The notes below the pieces were generated by a model. The model worked only from the letters and a program-made list of their open reading frames with translations. It did no database searches and had not been told where the DNA came from. From positions 310,001 through 374,000 of the forward strand of contig NZ_LGKP01000022.1 of assembly GCF_001306135.1 (NCBI RefSeq): DNA of 64,000 nucleotides, given 5' to 3'. This stretch comes from Herpetosiphon geysericola. Its GTDB lineage: Bacteria; Chloroflexota; Chloroflexia; Chloroflexales; Herpetosiphonaceae. Each line of letters opens with the position of its first letter. Position 1 is the first letter of the stretch. The position numbers and the translations under genes are program-made. This document shows, piece after piece, positions 25,527 to 34,634 of this stretch.

Positions 25527-26636
25527 TTAAGATGGACGTTCGGTGAGCGTAATTTGGACATCTTGTTGTTGACCGTTGCGCTCAATTGTAACTGTCACCG
25601 TATCGCCTGGCTTATATTGCAACAACAGGCGTTGCAATGAATGGCGTTGGGTAATTTCCTCGCCGTTGACTGCAAGAATAATATCGCCACGGCTAACCCC
25701 AGCGCGGCGGGCGGGCGTGCCTTCATCGACGTTGGTTACAAAAGCGCCCTTACCATTGGCGATGCCAAGATCGGCGGTTTCGGGCGAAAGCAGCTCGTAG
25801 CTAATACCCATGTATGGCCGAACCACTTGGCCATTGGCAATCAAGGTATCGCTGACTTCGCGCACAATATTCGATGGCACTGCAAAGCCCAAGCCTTGTG
25901 CTTCATCGATGCTGCCAATATCCCCACGAACAACCAAGGTATTGATGCCAACAATCTCGCCTTTGAGGTTGATCAGTGGGCCGCCGCTGTTGCCATGGTT
26001 AATTGCAGCATCAGTTTGAATCAAGCCTTCCATGCGATCGATGGTGCGATCGAGGGCGCTGACCACCCCAACCGTGACACTATTTTGAAATTTGCCAAGC
26101 GGGCTGCCGATGGCGACAACCGTCTCGCCAGGTTTTAATTCATCTGAATTGCCCAAGGAAATTGTGGCTGGCACTGCATCGAGCACCCGAATCACCGCAA
26201 TATCCGAAAAAGCATCGGTGCCGATCAATTCTGCATTGTGGCTTGTGCCATCGGAATAGATAACTTGCAAGCGATTTTGGCCTTCAACGACGTGATTATT
26301 GGTGATGATATAGCCATCTTCGTTGATGATTGCGCCTGAGCCGCTGGCCTGACCGCCAGCAACGGTGCTGATGATTTTGACCACTGCTGGCGAGGCATTG
26401 GCAACGGTTTGGACCACCGCATCGTTACTATTGGCGACGACTGGTTGGGCCGTCAGATTTGCGTTGGTTTGGGGGTTGGCGGTGGTTGGGGTAACGTCAA
26501 CCGCAGTTGCCGTTTGATCAACTTGGGCCAAGCGATAGCCTGCCACGCCCCCAACCATGCCACCACCAACCCCTGAAAGCACTAAGGCGGCAATGATCAA
26601 GCCGCCGAAACCGACGGTCCGTTTTGGATTACTCAT
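25527..26636 (-). CDS. HtrA/DegP-family serine protease with PDZ domain
   Basis: A 369-residue membrane-anchored protease. One hydrophobic segment (about 10-33) is followed by a Thr/Ala-rich linker, a trypsin-like domain (about 70-245) with catalytic His115 (TNNHVV), Asp145 (FSDIAV) and Ser217 (HGNSGGPL), and one C-terminal PDZ domain (about 265-360). It should degrade or refold damaged proteins outside the cytoplasmic membrane. GAGGA precedes the ATG. It is a single-gene unit with its own terminator. Confidence 0.95.
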   Translation of the reverse strand: MSNPKRTVGFGGLIIAALVLSGVGGGMVGGVAGYRLAQVDQTATAVDVTPTTANPQTNANLTAQPVVANSNDAVVQTVANASPAVVKIISTVAGGQASGSGAIINEDGYIITNNHVVEGQNRLQVIYSDGTSHNAELIGTDAFSDIAVIRVLDAVPATISLGNSDELKPGETVVAIGSPLGKFQNSVTVGVVSALDRTIDRMEGLIQTDAAINHGNSGGPLINLKGEIVGINTLVVRGDIGSIDEAQGLGFAVPSNIVREVSDTLIANGQVVRPYMGISYELLSPETADLGIANGKGAFVTNVDEGTPARRAGVSRGDIILAVNGEEITQRHSLQRLLLQYKPGDTVTVTIERNGQQQDVQITLTERPS

Positions 26637-26812
26637 AACGATTCCTCGTAGCTGCGTGTTTATATTGCTGCTTGTATTGTAGCAAGATTTAGCTAAAACG
26701 CAGGCTAACGTAGGCTAAATGGTGGTTTAGAAAAATGGCTATTAATCGGGCTTTTGCTCATTCAGCGTTTAACCAATTCTGCATCAAATCTTCACAGCGA
26801 TCAGCTAGGCCC

Positions 26813-26843
26813 AAAAAAAGAACCCGTGGCTGAACCACGGGTT
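26813..26843 (-). terminator. Terminator of the PPC/P-domain gene
   Basis: A perfect nine-pair stem AACCCGTGG/CCACGGGTT with a five-base loop (26821-26843), followed on the minus strand by C and seven Ts. Confidence 0.9.
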
Positions 26844-26868
26844 GCGTGCGGCGAATGATCCAGCTTAT

Positions 26869-29142
26869 TTAGGCATCTTTACTAACCCACGGCAGATAGA
26901 CTGGAATGAGGGTTGGGCCTGTGGTTGCGCTTGGGCTAGCCGTTGGCGTGTTGCTTGGCGTAATTGTCATTGTCGGCGTATTGGTATTCGTCGGCGAAAC
27001 CGTACTTGTTGGTGTATTGGTTGGTGTTGCTGGGGTTGGGCTTGGCGTTGGCGTAACACTCACACTCCCCGTTGGCGTGACGCTTGGGGTTGGGCTATTG
27101 GTTGGCGTTTCAGTGTTGGTTGCCGTCTCCGTGATTGTTGGGGTTGGGGTTTCGGTTGGTGTGCTGGTATTAGTTGGGGTTTCGGTTGGCGTGCTGGTAT
27201 TGGTTGCGGTTGGCACTTCGGTTGGGGTTGCGGTTGGCAGCGCCACACAGCCCATAATTTGGAAGTCATCGATGGCAATCCCAGCGAGATTGACACTCGT
27301 ATCCGAATCAAGATGGTAAAGCACTTTGATCGTTTGACCTTTGAACTCGCTGATATCGTGTAATTGGCGACTCCAAGCAGTGCTTTCTTGATAGGTGATA
27401 TTTGTACCAACACTATTCGTCATGGTTGCTGCATCAAATTCATAGAGTGTTTTGGTAATAACACCTGAGCCAATTGAAGCTGTGTAATGATCAAACGAGG
27501 CATTTTCCATTTGATAGCGTTGTTGCCATTGCAGATAGACTGGGCCTGCAACGTTGGGAATACTGATGTTTGGCGAGAAGAGATTGGCAACACTATTGGT
27601 TGAGTAATTCCCATCAAGATTTGTCTTCCAGCTATTGACTCCGCTGTAGCTACCGATTAATGGGGCGGCAATTGGCGCGCCATATTCCCATGAATCCAAG
27701 GTTCCGCTATGGGTGAAGCCACCATCGTTGGCCTCAAAATCGTTGCTGGTGATAGTTGTCATGGCGGTTCCATCGGGACAGCTTGCTGGCGGAGCAGCAC
27801 AGAGTCGAATACCCCAATTTTGGAGGATTCCTCCATTGCCTGCTGTATCATCGTGAATTAACAATGTCCATGTGCCAGCAGTACGCCCACCATCAAACCA
27901 GTCGAGGCGATAATTCAACTCAGGAATAGAGCGCATTCCCGCGACAACACTGAATGATCCAATTGGAATCGCCGCTTCATCATCTAAATCAAGATTCATT
28001 GTGGTTTGGCTATTTGCGCCAATATCGGTAAAGAGGCCAACAACATTGCCATCTGGGCCTTGCAACTGCACATCAAGGTCGGCCATATTGGTATGGGTTA
28101 ATTGAATCGTAACATCGAGATCGGCGATGATCATGTTTTCTGGGATGGTCAGGGTTGAGGTGATGAAACTGGTAGTTGTTGGAATAACCTTGCCAACATT
28201 GGTGCTGTTATAGGTTGTACAGTTGGCCTGCTGCGCGGCAGGAAACACCGTTACACCTAAGAGATAGGTGGCTGCTGCAGGAATACTGGTGCTAGCCGTT
28301 GAAACGAGCACATAGTAGGTGCCACTTTGCTTAACCGTCATAAAATGCGCTTCAGCATTCGGCGAGGTCACACTGATATCATCAATTAATAAAGTAAAGT
28401 TATTAAACGTGCCGATTCCAAGCAAACCATTCCAGGTAGTGCCATCGCGCTCTGGGTTAAGGTCAAGGCTGGTAAAAATAGTATCACCAGCATTCAGATT
28501 AAATTGGACATAATCAGAATCGGTCACACTAGAGAGGGTTCCCGAGAGAATCCCGCTTGGCGGTAAGATTTGAGCTTCGGGAATAGTATTATTTGGCTCT
28601 TGTTCAGCAGTCGGTACTCCGCTCAAGACACGCACGTGCAAATCGTAGTAGCGAAGCTGGGTTGTGCCAGTGCTGTTAACTCGCAGGTAATAGGTTGCAG
28701 TTGTTGTGACTGGAGCTGAGCTAATGACCGATGATGAAGTGCCAAAAAAGCCATCATCATTATCAACTTCAATGATGGTGCTTCCATTCGAGGCATACAG
28801 GGTTAAGGTTGAGTCACCATTGGTACTCGCCGAAGCTGAGGTCATTGTGGCTGCACTGAGCCGTTCACCTGCTGCTAGTTGAATACTATAAAAATCAACA
28901 TCGCTAGCCCAAATATTAGCTCGCACAATGGCGCTACTAGCCAAAATCGGATTGGCGGTTGCTGGCGTATTATTGCTCTCCTGCTCTTTGATGCGCACCG
29001 CACCGTGCGGAATCGTGGCTTGCTGAATCTGTGGGGAATGGACGTTACTGGGTGCTGCTTGAACCTGCTTGAAGGTGCGAAAACTGCCAGTTAGCCCAAC
29101 TAAAGCGATCATGAGGCCGATAAACCCAATCCGGAGACGCAT
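26869..29142 (-). CDS. Secreted protein with PPC domains and a proprotein-convertase P domain
   Basis: A 757-residue exported protein. A signal peptide (about 1-29) is followed by two pre-peptidase C-terminal (PPC) domains (about 50-160 and 175-295, with EQESNNTPATANPI and EQEPNNTIPEAQIL starts) and a P domain (about 305-455) containing LDVQLQGPDGNVV and a C-terminal WTLLIHDD. A beta-sandwich region then precedes about 110 residues of Thr/Pro/Ser/Asn repeats and a short tail LIPVYLPWVSKDA. No protease domain is present. The tail may be a sorting or anchoring signal. It is a paralogue of the gene at 29291. Confidence 0.85.
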   Translation of the reverse strand: MRLRIGFIGLMIALVGLTGSFRTFKQVQAAPSNVHSPQIQQATIPHGAVRIKEQESNNTPATANPILASSAIVRANIWASDVDFYSIQLAAGERLSAATMTSASASTNGDSTLTLYASNGSTIIEVDNDDGFFGTSSSVISSAPVTTTATYYLRVNSTGTTQLRYYDLHVRVLSGVPTAEQEPNNTIPEAQILPPSGILSGTLSSVTDSDYVQFNLNAGDTIFTSLDLNPERDGTTWNGLLGIGTFNNFTLLIDDISVTSPNAEAHFMTVKQSGTYYVLVSTASTSIPAAATYLLGVTVFPAAQQANCTTYNSTNVGKVIPTTTSFITSTLTIPENMIIADLDVTIQLTHTNMADLDVQLQGPDGNVVGLFTDIGANSQTTMNLDLDDEAAIPIGSFSVVAGMRSIPELNYRLDWFDGGRTAGTWTLLIHDDTAGNGGILQNWGIRLCAAPPASCPDGTAMTTITSNDFEANDGGFTHSGTLDSWEYGAPIAAPLIGSYSGVNSWKTNLDGNYSTNSVANLFSPNISIPNVAGPVYLQWQQRYQMENASFDHYTASIGSGVITKTLYEFDAATMTNSVGTNITYQESTAWSRQLHDISEFKGQTIKVLYHLDSDTSVNLAGIAIDDFQIMGCVALPTATPTEVPTATNTSTPTETPTNTSTPTETPTPTITETATNTETPTNSPTPSVTPTGSVSVTPTPSPTPATPTNTPTSTVSPTNTNTPTMTITPSNTPTASPSATTGPTLIPVYLPWVSKDA

Positions 29143-29242
29143 GCAAACCTCCTAAACCAAGGCTGTTGCTAAGGCAAGAATGTCGGGGGTTGGGTAAGCA
29201 TAGGCTACGGATTGCTGAAACACAAGGGTGAATTTGGGGGAA

Positions 29243-29277
29243 CTGCTCCAGTCTGGTATCCCCCAAAACTGGAGCAG
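29243..29277 (-). terminator. Hairpin after the second PPC/P-domain gene
   Basis: A perfect ten-pair stem CTGCTCCAGT/ACTGGAGCAG (29243-29252, 29268-29277) lies 14 bases past the stop codon. No T run follows, so termination is possible rather than certain. Confidence 0.5.
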
Positions 29278-29290
29278 TAGTCAAGCAATT

Positions 29291-31348
29291 TTAGTATTCG
29301 ACGATGACGAGCGGCAGATGGATGTAGAAGCGCGCTGGGTCAAGCGTTGGGGTTGGGGTCATGCTTGGTGTTACGATGGGGGTTGCGCTTGGGGTTGGCG
29401 TTGTGCTTGCTGTTGGTGTGATAGTTGGCGTAATTAAGCCAGCATCAATACAACCAGTAATTTCTACATCATCAACTGAGATGCCCGCAAAATTAGCATA
29501 CGAGTCGCTCCCAAAATCCCATTTTAATGAGAGTGAAGCCCCTGCATAGCTGCTGAGATCATGGCGTTGCAAACCCCAACCAGTACTTTGCTCAAGAATT
29601 TGGCTTGGGTTGCCAAGCTCAGTCCGCATTTCGGCGCTGCGATGCTCGAATAGCGGTGAAAAGAACAACGAAGACGATGGGTGGGCTGTTACGATATAAA
29701 AATCATTCAGGCTATTGCCAAGCTGATAGCGCTGATACCAACTTGCATAAATTGGCCCGCTGACGTTGCTAAGATTGATATTGGGCGAGACCAACTGCAT
29801 GCGCGCGCTATTGGGATAATTGCCAGTTAAGTTGGTGTTCCAGCTGTGTTCGCCGCTATAGCTACCAATAATTGGTGGGCTGTTATGGTTGCCCCAAACC
29901 CATTCGAAATCATAATCGCCTGAGCCGAAGCCACCGTTATCAGCCTCAAATTGGCTGCTATAAATCACGCTGCGAGCCTTGCCAACTGGGCAATCTGCAG
30001 GAGCAGGCATGCCACAAATTCGCAAGCCCCAGCTATTGAGCGTGCCGCCATTGCCGTCAGCAGTATCATAGATTGTGAGCGTCCATTGGCCTTGCGCTTG
30101 TTGGCCAGCAAACCAATCGAGGCTAAAAGCTGCTTCTGGCGCAAAATGCACGCCGCTCAAATTGTGATAGCTGCCTAAAGCCAAAGCTGCTTGCTGATCG
30201 AGCACCAGATCAACATTGGGGCGCTGGGCGCTGCCAATATCGGTAAAGAGCGCAACCACGTTGCCATCAGGTGCAATTAAGGTCACATCCAATTCAGGCA
30301 GCATGCTATGCTCTAAATCAAGCAGCACATCAAGATCGGCAATATTGGCTCCTTGCTCAACCGTTATGCTTGATTGCAAGACTGATTGATTGGGGCCAAT
30401 TGCTTGCGCTGTTTGGCTTGTAACGGTCTGGCAGTTAGCTTGGGTTATTGCTGGAATAATCACTACTTGGGCCAGATAGCTGGCTTGGGGGCCACCATCA
30501 GCTTCCGAGCCAATCACAATCTCATAACTCCCTGCATCCTTAACCGTCATAACGTTGGCTTCAGCATTTGGTGAAACGCTATTGGCATCATCAACTTGGA
30601 AATAGGTCGTGTCAAGCTTTCCAAGCCTCAGAAATCCATTCCAGGTTGTGCCATCACGCTCAGGGTCAAAATCAACAGTGCTGAACATCGTATCGCCAGC
30701 ATTGAGATTAAACTGATAGCGATCAAGATCATTGCTTGCTGAAAGGACGCCACTGATGCTGGCTTGGGTTGTAATAGCTTGAGGCAGCTGATCGTTGGGT
30801 TCTTGTTCGCTAACCGTTGTGCTCAACACGCGCACATATAAATCGTAGGGTTGGATGAGCGTGGTGGACGTGCCACCTTGAACTTTAATGTAGTAGCTGC
30901 CAGTGGTGGTGATTGGTTGCGAGCTAATGACCGATGAGCCATTGTTATGAACACCATCACTCAAATCGGTTTCGATCAGCGTTAGTGTCGGGTTAACATT
31001 GTTGCCATCCGAGGCGAATAAGCTGAGCGTTGTATCGCCAGACGCGATGCTTGTTCGCGTCATGGTTGCTAAAGCCACTCGTTGGCCAGCACTCAAATCG
31101 ATTTTAAAGTAATCAACATCGGTTTCCAGAATCGAGCCACGCACGATTGTATTGCTGCCAACCAACAGATTAGCATTCAATGGCAAGTCATTAAATTCTT
31201 GCTCTTGGATGCGGGCAAAGCCATAAGGAACACTCGTTTGATCAGGGGTTTGAGGCTGTGCTTGAGCAACATACTTGGGGCTTTCCAGCATTTTACCAAC
31301 GCTGATCATGAATAGAAGCGCAATGATCACGCCAACACGGACACGCAT
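29291..31348 (-). CDS. Secreted PPC/P-domain protein, paralogue
   Basis: A 685-residue exported protein with the same plan as its downstream neighbour: signal peptide, two PPC domains (beginning EQEFNDLPLNANLL and EQEPNDQLPQAITT), a P domain with LDVTLIAPDGNVVALFTDIG and WTLTIYDTADGNGG, a beta-sandwich, a shorter Thr/Pro linker and the tail FYIHLPLVIVEY. The ribosome site AGGAGGTT is nearly identical in both genes. The pair arose by duplication. Likely roles are adhesion or substrate binding outside the cell; no catalytic domain is visible. Confidence 0.85.
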   Translation of the reverse strand: MRVRVGVIIALLFMISVGKMLESPKYVAQAQPQTPDQTSVPYGFARIQEQEFNDLPLNANLLVGSNTIVRGSILETDVDYFKIDLSAGQRVALATMTRTSIASGDTTLSLFASDGNNVNPTLTLIETDLSDGVHNNGSSVISSQPITTTGSYYIKVQGGTSTTLIQPYDLYVRVLSTTVSEQEPNDQLPQAITTQASISGVLSASNDLDRYQFNLNAGDTMFSTVDFDPERDGTTWNGFLRLGKLDTTYFQVDDANSVSPNAEANVMTVKDAGSYEIVIGSEADGGPQASYLAQVVIIPAITQANCQTVTSQTAQAIGPNQSVLQSSITVEQGANIADLDVLLDLEHSMLPELDVTLIAPDGNVVALFTDIGSAQRPNVDLVLDQQAALALGSYHNLSGVHFAPEAAFSLDWFAGQQAQGQWTLTIYDTADGNGGTLNSWGLRICGMPAPADCPVGKARSVIYSSQFEADNGGFGSGDYDFEWVWGNHNSPPIIGSYSGEHSWNTNLTGNYPNSARMQLVSPNINLSNVSGPIYASWYQRYQLGNSLNDFYIVTAHPSSSLFFSPLFEHRSAEMRTELGNPSQILEQSTGWGLQRHDLSSYAGASLSLKWDFGSDSYANFAGISVDDVEITGCIDAGLITPTITPTASTTPTPSATPIVTPSMTPTPTLDPARFYIHLPLVIVEY

Positions 31349-31392
31349 ACAACCTCCTAAAATTCACATCTAGACTCACAAAACCTATCGCG

Positions 31393-32001
31393 TCATTCTA
31401 TACTCAGCAGGCTCAGAATAGTTTCAATCAATTGTTGGTGCTGTTGTGCGTTAGGTAATTGATTTCTGCTCCAATCGAGGGCTAAGAGCGGAGTGGTAAT
31501 CGTCGCCGTCCAATCCGCAAGCAAAGAGCCAAGTTTGGCTAGATCAGCGCGTTGAGCAATTTCGAGCGGGCGATTGCGTTGCTGATAGCGTTGGATAATG
31601 ACCTCGAGCGGCGCTTCAAGGCTAATGATCAAATCGGGCTGGCCTAAACCAGCACGTAGTTCGTCGTATAAGCGTTCGCAGAGCGCAAATTCAGCGTCAG
31701 TTAAGTAGCCCTGCTGCTGAAAATGCTTGCTAAACACCCAAAAATCTTCATCGAGGCCACCATCTTGCACACCAATGCCTGGCTGCGCTCGAATTGCCCG
31801 TTCTTGTTCGGCTCGTAATAAAAGGTAATCGAATTGGTTGGCAAGGGCATAGCGTTGGAGATTTTGGGCAAATAGCTGTTGAAATGGTCGTTCGGCATGG
31901 CTTTCTAGGGCCGCAAAAAAACGCTGATCGCTGCATAGGAGCTTCGTGAGGGTAGTTTTGCCAATGCCCGCGTTGCCTACAATCGTAATTAATTTGCCCA
32001 T
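31393..32001 (-). CDS. Deoxynucleoside kinase
   Basis: A 202-residue cytosolic kinase started at the ATG at 32001, after AAGGA. The P-loop GNAGIGKTT is at residues 9-17, an ERLYDELRAGLGQPDLIISLEAP segment gives the family DE-R-Y pattern, and RYQQRNRPLE is the lid-type basic segment. These enzymes phosphorylate deoxynucleosides in the salvage pathway. It complements the thymidylate kinase and deoC genes of this window, though it is not linked to them. Confidence 0.85.
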   Translation of the reverse strand: MGKLITIVGNAGIGKTTLTKLLCSDQRFFAALESHAERPFQQLFAQNLQRYALANQFDYLLLRAEQERAIRAQPGIGVQDGGLDEDFWVFSKHFQQQGYLTDAEFALCERLYDELRAGLGQPDLIISLEAPLEVIIQRYQQRNRPLEIAQRADLAKLGSLLADWTATITTPLLALDWSRNQLPNAQQHQQLIETILSLLSIE

Positions 32002-32177
32002 GATGTTGTCCTTGATTGGTGATTGACGTGTTGCTTTTGTACCCGAAAGCGGCCAAAGTTGCAACTGCAAACAACATCAGGGCAAATTCCCAAGCTGCGA
32101 ACCCTAAAATGACACGGCTACGCTCAACGCTATTGGGGCAGGCCGACTAACAGCTGCCTGTAGTCGCAAAGTTTCAA

Positions 32178-32206
32178 TTGGTGCTTTTTAAACCAGCAAG
32201 CACCAA
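32178..32206 (-). terminator. Hairpin after the aldo/keto reductase gene
   Basis: A perfect nine-pair stem TTGGTGCTT/AAGCACCAA (32178-32186, 32198-32206) lies 24 bases beyond the stop codon. It lacks a clear T tract. Confidence 0.4.
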
Positions 32207-32229
32207 CTTAATGATGCTTGCTTGGCTGA

Positions 32230-33120
32230 TTAAATTTGGCCAACCCAGCCGCGATCATGGGCCTGAAATTGGCTGGCGAGGTATTGATAGAGCTGCGGTT
32301 CAAGCGGGCCTTGATTCAAAAGGGCTAAATTATGCTGCATATGTTCAAGCTTGCGCGAGCCAACAATGCAGCTATGCACGCCTGGCGTGTAGGCAGTGAA
32401 GCGTAGCGCAATCCCTAAAAGATGCTCAGGATCGAGATCAAGCTGCATGGCTTGAAGCCGCTCCCAATAGACCTCAGCATAATCGCCAACTGGCCGCTGT
32501 TGAAACCGCCAAGCAACATTGGCAACTGGGCGTTTGGCAATCACACCAAGCTGCTGGTGCTGGGCTTGTGGCAAAATCTGGCCAATCACTCGTTGATCAG
32601 CAAGGTTTACCGAGCATTCAATTGCCCCAAAATGGCCAGCTTGCACCGCCCATTCCAAGGGTGCGTTATCGCCTGAGTAGGCTGTAACCAGCACTTTGCC
32701 TGCTTGGACTGCCCGATCCAAGGCTTCAATAACGTCGCCTGCGCGCAAGGTTTCGAGGGGGCAGGAATGAAAATGCACAATATCAAGATAATCGGTCTGC
32801 ATTTGGCGCAGCGCCGCATCGATGCCCGCTGTGATAATTGGACTCGTCCAATCGTCGTAGCCCTCGATGCCATAGCCAATTTTGGTCGAAAGCACAAACT
32901 CATGGCGACGTTGATGCAGATGTCGCCCGATGCGCTCCTCGGAAAGGCCATAGCCCCGCGCAGTATCGATTAAATTAATCCCGAGATCGAGCAAGCCATT
33001 TAGCAGGGTGCCAACTTCTGATTCAGTTAATTCGTTGCCGCCAATATGGCCTGCGCCAAACCCAAGGGCCGAAACCTGCAAGCCAGTTGCGCCAAATTCG
33101 CGCAGCGATCCACCATTCAT
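32230..33120 (-). CDS. Aldo/keto reductase
   Basis: A 296-residue NADPH-dependent TIM-barrel oxidoreductase. It shows the early family motif GINLIDTARGYGLSEERIG with catalytic Asp and Tyr, a Lys in VLSTKIGYG and His in IVHFHSCP. The C-terminal part contains the cofactor-binding segment CIVGSRKLEHMQHNL. The substrate aldehyde or ketone is unknown. It is on the same strand as the ferredoxin gene upstream, 47 bases away. Confidence 0.9.
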   Translation of the reverse strand: MNGGSLREFGATGLQVSALGFGAGHIGGNELTESEVGTLLNGLLDLGINLIDTARGYGLSEERIGRHLHQRRHEFVLSTKIGYGIEGYDDWTSPIITAGIDAALRQMQTDYLDIVHFHSCPLETLRAGDVIEALDRAVQAGKVLVTAYSGDNAPLEWAVQAGHFGAIECSVNLADQRVIGQILPQAQHQQLGVIAKRPVANVAWRFQQRPVGDYAEVYWERLQAMQLDLDPEHLLGIALRFTAYTPGVHSCIVGSRKLEHMQHNLALLNQGPLEPQLYQYLASQFQAHDRGWVGQI

Positions 33121-33166
33121 TCAGTTCCTATTCAACCAATAATCTCAGCGTGGAGATGCTTGGTGC

Positions 33167-33526
33167 TTAAAGCGGGCGTTCGAGCCATTCAGGCTCTGGA
33201 GTTATGCTATCTGCTGGGCGTGGGCCAGGGTCGGGCAAGCCCGAATCGCTTAATGTCATCAAGGGCTGAAGCTGCATATCAGCTTCACAGCTAATTTGGC
33301 AGGCCAAACGCACGCCAGTTAATTTGGCCTCGGCCAATTTAAATGATTCTGCCTTGGTGATGGTGCTTGGCTCGCCAGCCTGAAACTCGACCCGACAGGT
33401 GGTACAGCGGGCGTTGCCGCCACAGCGGTGCAAAATATCAATGCCCTGATCTTCTAGGGCATTGACCAAACGCGTGCCACTTGCTACCTCGAATGGCGCT
33501 TGTGAACCAACAGTGATCTGGGGCAT
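33167..33526 (-). CDS. [2Fe-2S] ferredoxin
   Basis: A 119-residue plant-type ferredoxin started at the ATG at 33526, which has a perfect AGGAGG; the frame upstream is not used. Cluster ligands are in CGGNARCTTC and LACQ. The first 85 residues form the ferredoxin fold and the last 30 are a Pro-rich acidic tail. It transfers electrons in the cytoplasm. It follows the degenerate CphA-like gene by 50 bases, suggesting co-expression. Confidence 0.92.
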   Translation of the reverse strand: MPQITVGSQAPFEVASGTRLVNALEDQGIDILHRCGGNARCTTCRVEFQAGEPSTITKAESFKLAEAKLTGVRLACQISCEADMQLQPLMTLSDSGLPDPGPRPADSITPEPEWLERPL

Positions 33527-33575
33527 GCTCCACCTCCTAGAATAATGATCGGTTAATTGTTCAAACTGGCTTAAT

Positions 33576-34586
33576 CTAGTGATCAAGTGCGCCAGTATCG
33601 AGCAATTGTTGCAATTGATTGACCACCAATCCTAATAATGGTTGTGGGATGCTGGCTGGTTCTTGGGTGCGCTGAAGTTGGACAACTGGGGCGGCAGTAC
33701 GTCGCGCCAAGCCAGCAGTGCGCAGATCATCAGCCAACAAAATGGTGTTGCCAAGCTCATCGGCGGTCAGGGCTGGTAAGCCTGCTGCCAAGGCTTGTTC
33801 TTCTGGCAAGCCGCTGATGCTCAGCACAATCCCAATCGTACAGCGATTAAAGGCTAAACCACGCTCAACCACATCTGCTTGATCTAAGGCAACAACAAAC
33901 AGTTCAGCTTCTGGTTGAACCAGCGCTTGACGCACGCTTGCGTAATCGCCCTTGGCAATATGCACAACGTTTTGCCAACCAGCAGCAGTTAGGCCTTGAG
34001 TAATTTGTTTAGCTGCCAATCCTGCGCCAAGCCCGCCAATTGCAATCAAGGGCACGCTGCGAATTTGCTCCCATGGCGGGTTGACCGCGAGGCCAAGGCT
34101 GAGTTGGGCAGGATCAAAGCGCCAGCCACCGCTGCCTGTGCCAAGCTGCAACATGCCATCGCCAACCGGCAAGACTGGAATCACCCGCCCTTGGGCTTCG
34201 GCGCGCAACTGCAGCAATGGCAAAACTGGGTCGATCCGCATGCGTTGGCGGCGCAAGTCGAAGAGCGCATCATCGTGGCTCCAATCTTCATCTTGGCGTT
34301 CGGCAGCCAGAATATCGTCAACTGCGTGTTGCAAACTTGCTGCGCCAAGGTGGGGGTGGTTGCAGGTAAAACTCAGGCTCAATTGCCAGGTTTGCTCGTC
34401 AAGTGGCTCGATTTTCATACGCAGATAGCCGATGATCAAGCCAACTGCCTGGGCCCACGTTTTGAGTTGGCGACCGATTTCATCGCGGAGATCATGACTG
34501 ACCTGCAAGGTTGCAGCTACCCCAGCTTGGGGATAGTAGATATTTGGGCCTTCTAAAACGCGAACATGGTCGATTGTGATTGACAT
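33576..34586 (-). CDS. Degenerate cyanophycin-synthetase/Mur-ligase-like protein
   Basis: A 336-residue protein (ATG at 34586, GGGAG upstream). The N-terminus VRVLEGPNIYYPQAG matches the start of cyanophycin synthetases. A segment near 146-156 (LQLGTGSGGWRF) resembles their QLGYG motif. The C-terminal half aligns with the Mur-ligase-like domain: ALVQPEAELFVVALDQADVV then ERGLAFNRCTIGIVLSI corresponds to their ETARGGILRRGLGYDRCDVGVVTN region. The P-loop that should read GTNGKTT is GGLGAGLAA (184-192), and the central ATP-grasp domain is missing. It therefore cannot be a normal ligase; a regulatory or scaffold role is possible. It neighbours a ferredoxin and a dehydrogenase. Confidence 0.65.
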   Translation of the reverse strand: MSITIDHVRVLEGPNIYYPQAGVAATLQVSHDLRDEIGRQLKTWAQAVGLIIGYLRMKIEPLDEQTWQLSLSFTCNHPHLGAASLQHAVDDILAAERQDEDWSHDDALFDLRRQRMRIDPVLPLLQLRAEAQGRVIPVLPVGDGMLQLGTGSGGWRFDPAQLSLGLAVNPPWEQIRSVPLIAIGGLGAGLAAKQITQGLTAAGWQNVVHIAKGDYASVRQALVQPEAELFVVALDQADVVERGLAFNRCTIGIVLSISGLPEEQALAAGLPALTADELGNTILLADDLRTAGLARRTAAPVVQLQRTQEPASIPQPLLGLVVNQLQQLLDTGALDH

Positions 34587-34634
34587 TGATTGATTGCTCC
34601 CAGCCATAGCGGCACGCTGCGCTCGGGCTGTCTG

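Noticed and set aside
26842-27363. Plus-strand frames rich in Trp/Gly or Val/Gly
   Set aside because: They are the antisense of the Thr/Pro repeat region of the PPC/P-domain gene and have no start signals.
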